64,000 bases of DNA, taken from positions 124,001 through 188,000 of the forward strand of contig NZ_JACKZA010000003.1 in assembly GCF_015100155.1 (NCBI RefSeq). Reading direction: 5' to 3'. The DNA comes from Acidithiobacillus sp. HP-2. GTDB lineage: Bacteria; Pseudomonadota; Gammaproteobacteria; Acidithiobacillales; Acidithiobacillaceae. Position 1 is the stretch's first letter. Every line of letters begins with the position of its first letter. The notes below the pieces were generated by a model. That model was not told the DNA's origin and did no database searches. It saw only the letters and a program-made list of their open reading frames with translations. The translations under genes and the position numbers were made by a program. Below are positions 53,067-61,847 of the stretch, in pieces.

Positions 53067-54784
53067 TCTTGAAGAAGGTTTATATTTTCACTGGTAAAGT
53101 TGGCTAGATAGGTGCCATAGTTGCGGTGAAAACGATCAAATACGGCCTTTATGGTCTCTATTCCAACGTCGTACAAGTTGCCGACCGTATTAATCTCAGC
53201 CACGCCGGCTGCGAAAATCAAAGTTTCAAGGAGGACGCGTTCTGGGGCGTTATCCGCTAGTTCTTTCAGGAACTCCGTATAGAAGGGATGTGTTGTGTTT
53301 ACGCAGACGAAAACACCTTCCTTCGCATCACGATATGGTGTCCAGAAGCGCTGGTAATCAACATGGTCTGTGTATCGAATCTTTGCAAAAGCGGGCTCGC
53401 CGAGCTTCGCTGTAGCCCCTTCGTCGGCGGCGGTTGTAGCGGCCTTGGCCTCATCGGCTTCAATAGCTTGCGCCTGTTGTCTCTCTAAAACCGCGTCCGG
53501 CGGTGTTCCCCGTGCCATCTCTTCGGGATCGTCCTCTGCAACATTTGCAGAGAGATCCGTAAATTTTTCTCCTTCACGGCCACTAGGCATCCGCAGTAGC
53601 TCATGGCATTTCTTCATGATGAGCTTTGCAACTGTTCGCGGATCGTCTAGTATTCTTTTTAGCCTTCCGAGCAATTCATCGTCAATCTCGAATCTCTGCT
53701 TTGTTACGTCGACGTGCAACACGTCGTCGTGTTCTTCAGTCAGATCCATGCGAATGCGGATATTGAATTCGTCCTTAGATAGCATTCCAAGACTATCGCC
53801 CCAACGGATCAGGCGTTCATTGCGATAAATAAAGAAACCAGCATTCTTGCGACTAACTTCGTACTGCTTCACTCTTTCCCTATCTGCTGGGGTTAAAGGC
53901 GAATTTACTTTTCCTAATGCATCCTGAGGAAACGCAACGACGGTGAGGCGAATCGGAGATGTCGTCTTTCCGTCGGCCAAGTCCGGTTTCCATTTCTCGT
54001 CGAGCAAGAGATATGGGCTTACAAAATCATAAGTTTCAGGATCCCAAGTCTTGTGACCATTGGGTTCATTAAGGAAGAGAATGTCAAGCGGGGTAATCTC
54101 TTTGAATGGAGCGTCGTCTCCTGCGCAGACTCTTATTCCTATTCTTACGGGGTTGGTCGGATCAGTAAGAAATTTCGCGTATATCACGCCCATTTCCTCT
54201 TCGAGTTTTCTTACTGTTGTGCTCGGAGATTGGTGATTGATTTTTTCGCAACCATCAATTTCTACGACAGTTCCAGACTCTCCAGGCAAAAGACTTGTGT
54301 ATTTTTCGGAGATGTCGGGAAGCAAGTCCGATGACGAAATGATGAATCTGTTTTCCTGCTCGACCAGATCGATGTCAAAGGTATGGCGCTGTGATATCAC
54401 TCCATTCTTCTTGCTGACTATGTGAATCCTCGAACCGAGGGATAGACCTGCTGACTTGAGTCCCATCCCATACTTAGAAAGGCTGTGCGGGCGATAGTTA
54501 CCGTTGGCCCCGAGTGCAAATGCGCCAACGATCTCATCGTTCGTCATTCCATAGCCGTTGTCGATGACCTGATAGGTTGCGACACTGTTTCGATTCTTTA
54601 GCGTTTTCCCCGGGGCCAAGTAAAGGGAAATGCGAATGTCGGACGCGCTGGCGGTGACAGCGTTATCAACGATGTCCAGTAGTGCTGTCTGAGGTTCATA
54701 GCCAATCCTTGCTATCGCTTGACAAAGGCGCGCTGCGTGTATGGCAATCTCTTGCTTAATTTCGGTCATGGTTTTGTCTTCCAT
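53063..54784 (-). CDS. MORC/Hsp90-like GHKL ATPase, dnd-associated
   Basis: Protein of 573 residues. The Bergerat fold is clear: N box LLDIVDNAVTA (35-45), G1 DNGYG (75-79) and G2 SLSKYGMGLKSAGLSLG (101-117). The usual catalytic Glu of the N box is Asp37. A transducer-like region follows (about 250-390, with VDVTKQRFEID), then an Ala/Glu-rich linker (about 430-465) and a C-terminal helical domain. MORC-like GHKL ATPases are known from bacterial restriction-type loci. Start at 54784, or at 54769 where GGAAG is better spaced. It is followed by the GIY-YIG gene with ATGA overlap. Confidence 0.8.
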   Translation of the reverse strand: MEDKTMTEIKQEIAIHAARLCQAIARIGYEPQTALLDIVDNAVTASASDIRISLYLAPGKTLKNRNSVATYQVIDNGYGMTNDEIVGAFALGANGNYRPHSLSKYGMGLKSAGLSLGSRIHIVSKKNGVISQRHTFDIDLVEQENRFIISSSDLLPDISEKYTSLLPGESGTVVEIDGCEKINHQSPSTTVRKLEEEMGVIYAKFLTDPTNPVRIGIRVCAGDDAPFKEITPLDILFLNEPNGHKTWDPETYDFVSPYLLLDEKWKPDLADGKTTSPIRLTVVAFPQDALGKVNSPLTPADRERVKQYEVSRKNAGFFIYRNERLIRWGDSLGMLSKDEFNIRIRMDLTEEHDDVLHVDVTKQRFEIDDELLGRLKRILDDPRTVAKLIMKKCHELLRMPSGREGEKFTDLSANVAEDDPEEMARGTPPDAVLERQQAQAIEADEAKAATTAADEGATAKLGEPAFAKIRYTDHVDYQRFWTPYRDAKEGVFVCVNTTHPFYTEFLKELADNAPERVLLETLIFAAGVAEINTVGNLYDVGIETIKAVFDRFHRNYGTYLANFTSENINLLQE

Positions 54785-54800
54785 TCTTGGCGTTTATTAA

Positions 54801-55273
54801 GTAAATATCTCCCGGCAAAGCCGGGAGCTTTAGTTCGTGAGCCGCTCAAAGCGGCTTAAAACGGGGACGCTAACGCGGCCCCTCAGTTTTGGCGCCACCA
54901 CTGGGTGGCCCGGATCAGCTTCATATGTTCAACTGATCTACTCGTTCATCCTTTTTTTCCTGATGGCGAATATAATCCCGAATCATCGCCTTATCTCTAC
55001 CCACCGTCGATACAAAATGCCCACGCGCCCAAAAATGCTGGCCCACGAAATTACGCTTCCGTTCACCGTAAGTCCGTGCAATATGGATCGCACTCTTGCC
55101 CTTGATGTAACCCACCACACTGGATACAGCGTACTTCGGCGGTATCGAAATCAGCATATGCACATGGTCTACCATCAGATGCCCTTCCCGGGCCAAAGCC
55201 CGAAATACCTCCCCAAGATCATTCCGTAACTGACCGTACAACACCCTACGTCGGCACTTCGGAATAAATACTA
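54801..55273 (-). mobile_element. IS200/IS605-type remnant
   Basis: The minus-strand remnant includes a truncated tnpA and, beyond its stop, three short hairpins: arms at 54809-54815/54821-54827, 54840-54846/54850-54856 and 54894-54899/54904-54909. Terminal hairpins are how IS200-type elements are recognised by their transposase. Its end abuts the GHKL gene start by about 20 bp. The other end is cut off by the right IS1380-like copy at 55274. Confidence 0.75.
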
Positions 55274-55364
55274 CCCTGAATCCGCGATGGAGTAAGGCGA
55301 AGATAGCTTGAAGGGTCCGAACTGTATAGTTCTCCGGTATAATGGTCTCAACCAAAAGAATCAC
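54921..55364 (-). pseudogene. tnpA: IS200-family Y1 transposase, 5'-truncated chimera
   Basis: From VVFIPKCRRRVLYGQ onward (encoded below 55274) this is a TnpA: HUH motif DHVHM, KYAVSSVVGYIKGKSAIHIA, HFWARGHF and the Tyr in MIRDYIRHQEKKDER. The first roughly 30 codons of the open frame come from the IS1380-like copy and are not tnpA. FRALAREGHLM also looks about 8 residues shorter than relatives. Catalytic residues remain, but the N-terminal strand is missing. Confidence 0.82.
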
Positions 55365-56163
55365 CTACCGGGAGATTTACAGGAGGACCCGATGACAAAA
55401 ATGGCACGAACCGTGTTTCCTTTCAAGCTCGCCGCAACAGAAGAACCCATGACCGCGCAAGCGGGATTGGTGCTTCGGGGAGAATTTATCCGGGGGCTGG
55501 GTTTTCATCGCTGGTTGGAACAGGAAATGCCCAAGCCGGATAGCAAACGGGGTTATACTGCGGTACAACACGTCCTGCCCTTTATATTGATGCTGACGGG
55601 AGGTGGACGCAGTCTGGAAGACCTGATGTGCTGATCTGGTACCACCAGCGGGGCGAACATTCCGAGAACGGCATCCAGGAGCTGAAAATCGGCTTCGGGA
55701 TGGAACGGATGCCTTGTGGACAGGAGAGAGCCAACGCGGCTTTCTTCCGGTTGGGGGTCATCGCCCATAATCTCTTCGTTCTGTTCAAGTGCTCTGCCCT
55801 GGGAGAGGGCTGGCAGTGGCATCGGGTCGCTACGGTGCGCTGGCGGCTCTTTCAAATACCGAGCCGAATCGTCCGCCATGCCGGTGCATGGGTGCTGAAG
55901 GTTGCCGCGCATGTGGCCGCCGACTTTGCGGCCATCCGCAGTCGTGCCTACCACTGCATGCACGATCCCGTCTCCTGCTGAAAGCAAAGAATCCACAGAA
56001 GTCAGGGGCGAGTACATACAACGCCGGGAGACGGCTGTCTTCTGCCGAGTTGAGAGGGGATTTCATCACCCAACACAACGCAAAATGGGGCTTCATACCT
56101 GAAATAAAACTAGCTTGAATAGCCCATTCACCACGCTCGCTCAATTCAATCGCGGAATTTTTG
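55274..56163 (+). mobile_element. IS1380-family insertion sequence, right copy with large internal deletion
   Basis: About 890 bp. The left end is CCCTGAATCCGC (55274-55285) and the right end GCGGAATTTTTG (56152-56163). It keeps the 118-bp leader that the left copy has lost, including TATAAT-like bases (55339-55344) and AGGAGG before the transposase ATG. About 700 bp of the transposase are missing. The about 170 bp from 55982 to the right end have no gene. Confidence 0.75.
55392..55981 (+). pseudogene. IS1380-family transposase, internally deleted
   Basis: The N-terminal 78 codons (MTKMARTVFPFKLAATEEP to GGGRSLEDLMC) match the left copy, then the sequence jumps at about 55620-55630, out of frame, to the C-terminal part (IWYHQRGEHSENGIQELK, CGQERANAAFFRLGVIAHNL). 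The catalytic core between them is gone. The stop TGA at 55979-55981 ends the C-terminal frame. Confidence 0.85.
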
Positions 56164-56168
56164 GTAAA
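56164..56168. repeat. Right flanking GTAAA of the composite element
   Basis: Direct partner of GTAAA at 46059-46063; it begins right after the right terminal repeat. Confidence 0.55.
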
Positions 56169-56176
56169 GCGCATAG

Positions 56177-56206
56177 TTGACAGTAATGATTGTGCTTGGC
56201 AATAAT
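56177..56206 (+). promoter_or_regulatory. Promoter of the amino-acid permease
   Basis: TTGACA (56177-56182) and AATAAT (56201-56206) are 18 bp apart, 34 bp before the permease ATG. It begins 9 bp outside the composite element, so it is probably the native promoter. Confidence 0.6.
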
Positions 56207-56239
56207 GCAACAAAGTTGCAAATAGAAAGGTTGTCAGTC

Positions 56240-57667
56240 ATGGAAAAAGTATCCGCCGCTCCCGAAACCCTGCAAGAGGATGTGGTCAGTCTCTGGGGGC
56301 TGATCAGCCAGAGCATCTCCGGTATGGCGCCCACCTGTGATGTGGTAGCCTTCATGACGGCGGGTGCGGCCTTTGCGCTGGTGGCTCTACCCCTGTCCTA
56401 CTTCTGGGCCTTTGCGCTCATGTTCATCGAAATGAACACTATTTATCACCTCAGCAAGCATCGGGCTTCAGCCGGCGGATACTACGCCTATGTGGCGGCT
56501 GGTCTGGGGGCCAGACCAGCCTTGCTGACCGGTTTCATGGTGGTGTTCTACCAGTTGCTCAGTGTTGCTGCTATTCCGGTTTATGTGGGTGGGGTATTTC
56601 TGCCGGGGCTGGCAAAAAGTCTGGGTTATCCCTTGCCTGCCTGGTTCTGGTTGGTATCTATTGTGTTTTTCATTGGTATTCCGTGGTTACTCAGTATTTC
56701 CGGGATTCGTCCCAGTATTCGCGTGGTGGCCATTACCAGTTTTGTGGAAGTAGCGTTTCTGGTAGTGGCCTCCATGATTATTATTGTCAAAGCGGCACCC
56801 GTGCATCCTCTGGCCCCGTTCAGTATTCCGACCGATGGTTTCAAAGGCGTGGCCATGGGTATGATTTTCGCCATCACCAGTTTTATCGGGATAGGCAGCC
56901 ACACGCCCCTCGGCGAGGAAGTGCGCGGACCCCGAACCCAGCGGGGCAGGCTCATCGGTAAGGCGGCATTACTGTCTTTGACGCTGGTGGGCGCAGCGCT
57001 GGTGCTTTCTGCCTACGCCTTGACCGTTGGCTGGGGTCCCGCCGATATGGCGAGTTTTGCTCATGCCGACGCGCCGGGTGTGACCGTATTTCTGCGTTAT
57101 CTTGGCCCGGTGGGTGGCATGGCGCTGGTCATTCTCGCCATTAATAGTGCCATGGCCGATAGTCTTGCCTTGCTGAACAGCTCTTCCCGGGTACTGTTTG
57201 CCATTGGTCGCGATGCGCTGATTTCCGAACGCTTTGCCCAGGTCAGCAATACCCGGGCTCCACAACGCAGCATCTCGGTTATTACCGGGCTGACTATTGT
57301 TGTTGCGGTGCTGGCCGTCGCCGTATTCGGGTCCAGTAATGGCTTTAATGTTCTGACCACGGCGGTCCTGTTCGGCCTGGTCACCGCACATACCTTCATG
57401 AATGTGTCCTTGATGCGTCTGGCCCATGCGGATCACGAAGGAACCAGCACGCGTCTGTTCTATCATTTTCTCCTGCCGGTCGTAGCCACCGGTCTGTTCT
57501 GGTGGGTGTTATATGAATCCATTGTCCCGCTGGCCTATCCACTGGACTGGTCGTTGGCCGCCTGGCTGGGTTTTACTCTTTTGGTTCTGGCCTACGTGTT
57601 CCGGATTCATGGCCGCATCCATCCCGATCATCGTCACCATCTGGGTACTGTTCGCGACCCGCAATGA
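56240..57667 (+). CDS. APC-superfamily amino-acid permease
   Basis: Inner-membrane transporter of 475 residues with about twelve hydrophobic segments. The N-terminal SLWGLISQSISGMAPTCDV and the TM6-region AITSFIGIGSHTPLGEE resemble APC-family permeases. Substrate cannot be told from sequence alone. The ATG at 56240 has GAAAGG 9 bp upstream. The gene stands alone between the Dnd element and ftsK. Confidence 0.85.
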   Translation: MEKVSAAPETLQEDVVSLWGLISQSISGMAPTCDVVAFMTAGAAFALVALPLSYFWAFALMFIEMNTIYHLSKHRASAGGYYAYVAAGLGARPALLTGFMVVFYQLLSVAAIPVYVGGVFLPGLAKSLGYPLPAWFWLVSIVFFIGIPWLLSISGIRPSIRVVAITSFVEVAFLVVASMIIIVKAAPVHPLAPFSIPTDGFKGVAMGMIFAITSFIGIGSHTPLGEEVRGPRTQRGRLIGKAALLSLTLVGAALVLSAYALTVGWGPADMASFAHADAPGVTVFLRYLGPVGGMALVILAINSAMADSLALLNSSSRVLFAIGRDALISERFAQVSNTRAPQRSISVITGLTIVVAVLAVAVFGSSNGFNVLTTAVLFGLVTAHTFMNVSLMRLAHADHEGTSTRLFYHFLLPVVATGLFWWVLYESIVPLAYPLDWSLAAWLGFTLLVLAYVFRIHGRIHPDHRHHLGTVRDPQ

Positions 57668-57735
57668 GTTCTCCGAATGCTTTATTATGAAGCGCTAACA
57701 GCGCCATTTGTAAGTGTTTCTTATGCTCCTGAAGC

Positions 57736-57764
57736 TTGACACTGGCGTATGCCTCGTTTAGCTT
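57736..57764 (+). promoter_or_regulatory. Promoter of ftsK
   Basis: TTGACA (57736-57741) and TAGCTT (57759-57764) are 17 bp apart. The predicted transcription start coincides with the ftsK ATG at 57771, which would make the message leaderless unless translation starts downstream at 57837. Confidence 0.5.
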
Positions 57765-57770
57765 GCGATC

Positions 57771-60101
57771 ATGAGTTCTGCTGCCCGTAATGCCTCCCGA
57801 ACCACCCGACCCACCCCGGCCGGGCCATCCAAAGCCATGCCCGGAAAATCCTGGCGCCGTGAAGCCCTGTTACTGGTCATGCTGGCCATCGCCCTTTTCA
57901 TGGCCATGTCTCTGCTGAGTTTTTCTCCTGCAGATCCCAGCTGGTTCAACAGTGGTAAAGGCGAGGCTGTACAAAATTGGGGAGGAGAGGCCGGATCTTA
58001 TCTGGCAGAGTTTCTGGTGCAGTTTTTGGGGATGTCGGCCTGGTTGCTCCCTCTGGCGTTAATCGGGTGGGTCGCGCAACTCTGGAATCACTGGTTTCGC
58101 CAACGACCCGGCCGACGCCTTGCCCCGGTGGGGGGGCTGGCCATTTTTTTGGGCTTGATGATATTTTTGGCGATAGTTTGGCCACCTGCCTGGTGGTCGG
58201 TCACAGGAACCCTTGCCGGTGGTATTGTGGGCCAGGAAATTGCTCAGTTGTTTCAGCCACTCATTGGTTCCGGTGGAAGTGCATTGCTGTTCTTCGCGGT
58301 ATTTGTCTTCGGCCTGTTTTTACTGACGGGCCTTGGACCAAGGGAAATGCTGGCGAAATTCCAGCAGGAATCGAACCGGCTGAGTGGCCTGAATTTGTTC
58401 GCGCGTTTGCCGCTGCCCCGCTTCTCGCGGCGGCAGACAGGCCAGTCGCAACCCAAGGTTTCAGCGCCGCTTCCGGCAGCTATTCCGGAAAAAGCAAAAC
58501 CCGCTGTTGAGAAAACCCCCAGCTTTTTTGCAGCGAAAAAACCGCGTCCAATGACTGCTTCATCAGCACCTAAAAATACCCGGCAGATGCCGCTACCGGC
58601 ACCGGTCGGCCCGCCTCGGGCTGATGGTCTTCCCGATCTGGCGCTGTTGGATCCGGCAGATCCTATGGATCCCACGGGACAACTGGATCCAGAAACACTC
58701 GCCCAGCAGTCACGCATGCTGGAAGAGAAAATGGCGGATTTTGGTGTCCAGGCCTCGGTAGTCGCTGCCAATCCCGGCCCCGTAATTACCCGCTTTGAAA
58801 TTGAGCCCGCTCCCGGTGTCAAGGTGAGTCAGGTGGCCGGGCTCAGCAAGGATCTCTCGCGGGTGTTGGCAGCCCGGGTACGCGTAGTGGAAGCAATTCC
58901 GGGCAAGGCGACCATGGGCATTGAGGTGCCCAACCCTAAGCGACGCACCGTAAGACTTTCTGAAATTCTCTCCAGCTCCGGTTTTAGCCACAGTAAAAGT
59001 TTCCTGACTTTGGCCTTGGGCCAGGATATTGGTGGCCAGCCTGTTTCGGCTGACCTCGCCAAAATGCCGCATCTTTTGGTAGCAGGCACTACCGGCGCGG
59101 GGAAATCGGTGGGTGTCAACGCCATGATTCTCAGCATCCTCTTCAAAGCGACTGCTGAAGAGGTACGCCTTATCATGGTTGATCCCAAAATGCTGGAATT
59201 GTCCATTTACGAGGGTATTCCCCATCTTTTGGCGCCGGTGGTCACCGATATGAAAGAGGCGGCCAATGCGCTGCGCTGGTGTGTGGCCGAAATGGAAAGA
59301 CGTTACAAGCTGATGGCTTTTGTCGGGGTGCGCAATCTGGCCGGATATAATCAAAAAGTCCAGGAGGCCCTGAGTGCAGGACATCCTCTGCCGGGTCCCG
59401 ATAAGGATCTGGATGGCGAACCCATCAGCTTGAGCAAGTTGCCGGCTATTGTAGTGATTATCGATGAATTTGCAGATTTGATGATGGTGGTCGGCAAGCA
59501 GGTGGAAACGCTGATTACCCGGCTCGCCCAAAAAGCCAGAGCGGCAGGATTGCATCTGATTATGGCTACCCAGCGTCCTTCTGTAGATGTAATCACCGGC
59601 CTGATCAAGGCCAATGTCCCAACCCGTATTGCCTTTCAGGTTTCTTCCCGCATTGACTCACGCACCATTCTCGATCAGATGGGTGCAGAAACCCTGCTGG
59701 GCCAGGGGGATATGCTGTATCTGCCGCCAGGTTCCGGCTATCCCCAGCGCGTGCACGGCGCCTTTGTGAGTGATGACGAAGTCCATCGCGTAGTGGAATC
59801 CTTACGCCAGTTGGGCGCACCCCAATATGACGAGCGCATCTTACAGGGTGGTGAAAGTTTAGATGGTGAGGATATGGATGGTGGCGGAGCTGAAGATGCT
59901 GATCCCCTTTACGATCAGGCGGTGGCTATTGTCACCACCAGTCGCAAGGCCAGCATTTCTTACGTGCAGCGCCAACTGAAGGTAGGCTATAATCGCGCCG
60001 CACGCATGATCGAAGAAATGGAAAGAGTGGGTGTTGTTGGCCCTTTGCAAAGTAACGGGAGCAGAGAAATTTATGCAGCAGCACCACCTGGTCGTGATTG
60101 A
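57771..60101 (+). CDS. ftsK: DNA translocase FtsK
   Basis: Septal DNA pump that clears chromosome dimers, 776 residues, the shorter SpoIIIE-like size. Four membrane helices occupy about 27-190. A proline-rich linker (about 225-290) leads to the alpha/beta motor with Walker A GTTGAGKS (439-446), the Walker B region [12 protein letters not shown], and the C-terminal gamma domain that reads KOPS sites ([26 protein letters not shown]). It overlaps lolA by 29 bp. Confidence 0.96.
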   Translation: MSSAARNASRTTRPTPAGPSKAMPGKSWRREALLLVMLAIALFMAMSLLSFSPADPSWFNSGKGEAVQNWGGEAGSYLAEFLVQFLGMSAWLLPLALIGWVAQLWNHWFRQRPGRRLAPVGGLAIFLGLMIFLAIVWPPAWWSVTGTLAGGIVGQEIAQLFQPLIGSGGSALLFFAVFVFGLFLLTGLGPREMLAKFQQESNRLSGLNLFARLPLPRFSRRQTGQSQPKVSAPLPAAIPEKAKPAVEKTPSFFAAKKPRPMTASSAPKNTRQMPLPAPVGPPRADGLPDLALLDPADPMDPTGQLDPETLAQQSRMLEEKMADFGVQASVVAANPGPVITRFEIEPAPGVKVSQVAGLSKDLSRVLAARVRVVEAIPGKATMGIEVPNPKRRTVRLSEILSSSGFSHSKSFLTLALGQDIGGQPVSADLAKMPHLLVAGTTGAGKSVGVNAMILSILFKATAEEVRLIMVDPKMLELSIYEGIPHLLAPVVTDMKEAANALRWCVAEMERRYKLMAFVGVRNLAGYNQKVQEALSAGHPLPGPDKDLDGEPISLSKLPAIVVIIDEFADLMMVVGKQVETLITRLAQKARAAGLHLIMATQRPSVDVITGLIKANVPTRIAFQVSSRIDSRTILDQMGAETLLGQGDMLYLPPGSGYPQRVHGAFVSDDEVHRVVESLRQLGAPQYDERILQGGESLDGEDMDGGGAEDADPLYDQAVAIVTTSRKASISYVQRQLKVGYNRAARMIEEMERVGVVGPLQSNGSREIYAAAPPGRD

Positions 60102-60747
60102 ATTAAAGCGGCGTAGTGTTTCGCGCTATTTGCAAATACTGGGCGCGGTCTGCTTGCTGGGCTGGAGTACATGGGCGAATGCCGCCTCCGGTCTGGATAT
60201 GTTGCATCATTTTTTTCAGAGTACGCACACCATTGCTGCGCAATTCAGCCAGGAAGTGGCCAACCATAATGGTCAGATTGTCAAAAAGGCCGGCGGTACC
60301 TTATGGATTTCCCGACCCGGTAAATTTCGCTGGGATTATAGTGGCGCCAATGGGCAGACCATCGTTTCCAACGGGCTGAAAGTCTGGTTGTATGAGCCCG
60401 CCCTGCAACAGGTAACCGTTCAACCTTTGGGCAAGGCGCTGGGATCCACTCCCGCTGCCTTGATTGCCGGAAATGATGACCTGAGTCAGCGTTTCAACAT
60501 CAGCGATCTGGGTGTCAAAAAACAGCTTCACTGGTTGTTGCTGCGGCCTAAAAATGGTCAGGACCAGGGTTTTACTGCGTTGCGCCTGGGTTTTGACGCC
60601 GCAGGAATCCTGAAGGAAATGCGTATGGAAGATGCCTTCCAGCAGGAGACTGTCCTGCATTTCACGCATGTAGAAATTAATCATGCCATTCCGGGCCAGG
60701 AGTTCCAGTTTACGACTCCAGCCGGAGTAGATGTTCTTTCGCAATAA
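60073..60747 (+). CDS. lolA: Outer-membrane lipoprotein carrier protein LolA
   Basis: Periplasmic lipoprotein shuttle, 224 residues from ATG 60073. A signal peptide with the core [18 protein letters not shown] ends near residue 38. The mature part has [22 protein letters not shown] and KFRWDYSG, as in LolA. The ftsK-lolA-rarA-serS order is the one seen in E. coli and many relatives. Confidence 0.92.
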   Translation: MQQHHLVVIELKRRSVSRYLQILGAVCLLGWSTWANAASGLDMLHHFFQSTHTIAAQFSQEVANHNGQIVKKAGGTLWISRPGKFRWDYSGANGQTIVSNGLKVWLYEPALQQVTVQPLGKALGSTPAALIAGNDDLSQRFNISDLGVKKQLHWLLLRPKNGQDQGFTALRLGFDAAGILKEMRMEDAFQQETVLHFTHVEINHAIPGQEFQFTTPAGVDVLSQ

Positions 60748-60765
60748 ATTTTTCTGGAGTCGTTC

Positions 60766-61821
60766 ATGCGTAATGCCAAAATTGCTTTGACCCTGCTTGC
60801 CTTGGGAGTTTTCGTCAGTGTGCAGGCCCAGGCATCAGGATTTGCGGTGCCCACATCGGTGGTGGGACTTTCCGAAGCGGGAGCCACGGTAGCCGATGCC
60901 GGCCCCGTCAGCAGTTTTGCGGTTAATCCAGCAGATATGGTGTTTTTCCCGGGGACGCGCGCCAGTCTGGACGTGGTAGCATCAGAACCCAGCTATAAAA
61001 GAAATGGTGAGGGTGCCAGCAATAATCTCCTGATTATGCCCAATTTGTTTGTAACCCACCGTTTCAACGACCTGCCTTTGGCGCTTGGCTTGGGCATTAC
61101 ATCTCCTTACGGCATTAATTCAACCTGGCCTGCAGGGACTTTTGGAACGTCACAGACCATCCCCGATAAAAATGATCTGCGCATCATCGACATCAATCCC
61201 GGTGTGGCCTATATGATCCTGCCCGATTTAAGCATTGGTGCGGGTGTGGATTATTATCAGAGTCTGAGCGCCAATTTCCCTGAAAAATCAGGTAATGGCG
61301 GTGGCGTGGGTGGTAATGTTGGCTTGTTTTACACCACCGAAACTTTTAATGCCGGTTTGAGTTATCGCTCAACTGCCAGTTTGGGAGGAGACATCAGTCT
61401 GCCCAGCCGCCTTCAGGCCGGTGTACGTTACCGCTTTACGCCAGCTTTTGCTACGGAACTGGATGTGGACTGGAATGACTGGAGTAATGCCCGCCTGCCG
61501 GGATATGGTAATCTTGGCTGGAAATCGGCGCTTGCCTATCGTTTGGGTTTAAGCTACCACTTCAGTCAGTACTTGGCCTTGCGTGGCGGTCTCGCCCATG
61601 AAGGCAGCCCCACGGATGGCAGCAGTATTCAGGCTGCAGCACCAGCACCCAGCAGTAATTTGCTGTCCTTCGGATTGGGTATTGGACTGGGACATTGGCA
61701 GTACGATCTTGGCGCTTCCTATGCGCTTTCCGGTAATACGACTTCCTATGCCGGTCCCTATGCGGGCACTTACAAAGCCAGTATCTTTAATTTTGGTGCA
61801 GCCATTTCCCGGAATTTTTGA
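60766..61821 (+). CDS. FadL/OmpP1-family outer-membrane protein
   Basis: Exported beta-barrel of 351 residues. The signal peptide ends at QAQA near residue 23 and the mature protein begins SGFAVPTSVVGLSEAGAT, like the N-terminal plug of FadL/TodX proteins, which admit hydrophobic molecules. It ends in Phe, as barrels do. It is shorter than E. coli FadL (about 420). Its insertion between lolA and rarA is unusual for that conserved block. Substrate unknown. Confidence 0.82.
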   Translation: MRNAKIALTLLALGVFVSVQAQASGFAVPTSVVGLSEAGATVADAGPVSSFAVNPADMVFFPGTRASLDVVASEPSYKRNGEGASNNLLIMPNLFVTHRFNDLPLALGLGITSPYGINSTWPAGTFGTSQTIPDKNDLRIIDINPGVAYMILPDLSIGAGVDYYQSLSANFPEKSGNGGGVGGNVGLFYTTETFNAGLSYRSTASLGGDISLPSRLQAGVRYRFTPAFATELDVDWNDWSNARLPGYGNLGWKSALAYRLGLSYHFSQYLALRGGLAHEGSPTDGSSIQAAAPAPSSNLLSFGLGIGLGHWQYDLGASYALSGNTTSYAGPYAGTYKASIFNFGAAISRNF

Positions 61822-61847
61822 GTCAGGGCAGCAACGGAGCTTCCTGC

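Larger units (their letters stand above)
46064..56163. mobile_element. Fossil composite transposon carrying dndBCDE and a GHKL/GIY-YIG pair
   Basis: Two IS1380-like copies in the same orientation (46064-47608 and 55274-56163) bracket six cargo genes and an IS200 remnant. Neither IS copy has a direct repeat on its own two sides, but the outermost ends share GTAAA, which suggests the whole 10.1 kb inserted as a unit between arsH and the permease. Both transposases are broken, so it is now immobile. The right border has an uncertainty of one or two bases because that end is diverged. Confidence 0.65.

Noticed and set aside
46064-56163. Insertion of the island at a tRNA gene (integrase-type genomic island)
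   Set aside because: No integrase and no tRNA at either border; IS ends with a 5-bp repeat explain the borders better.
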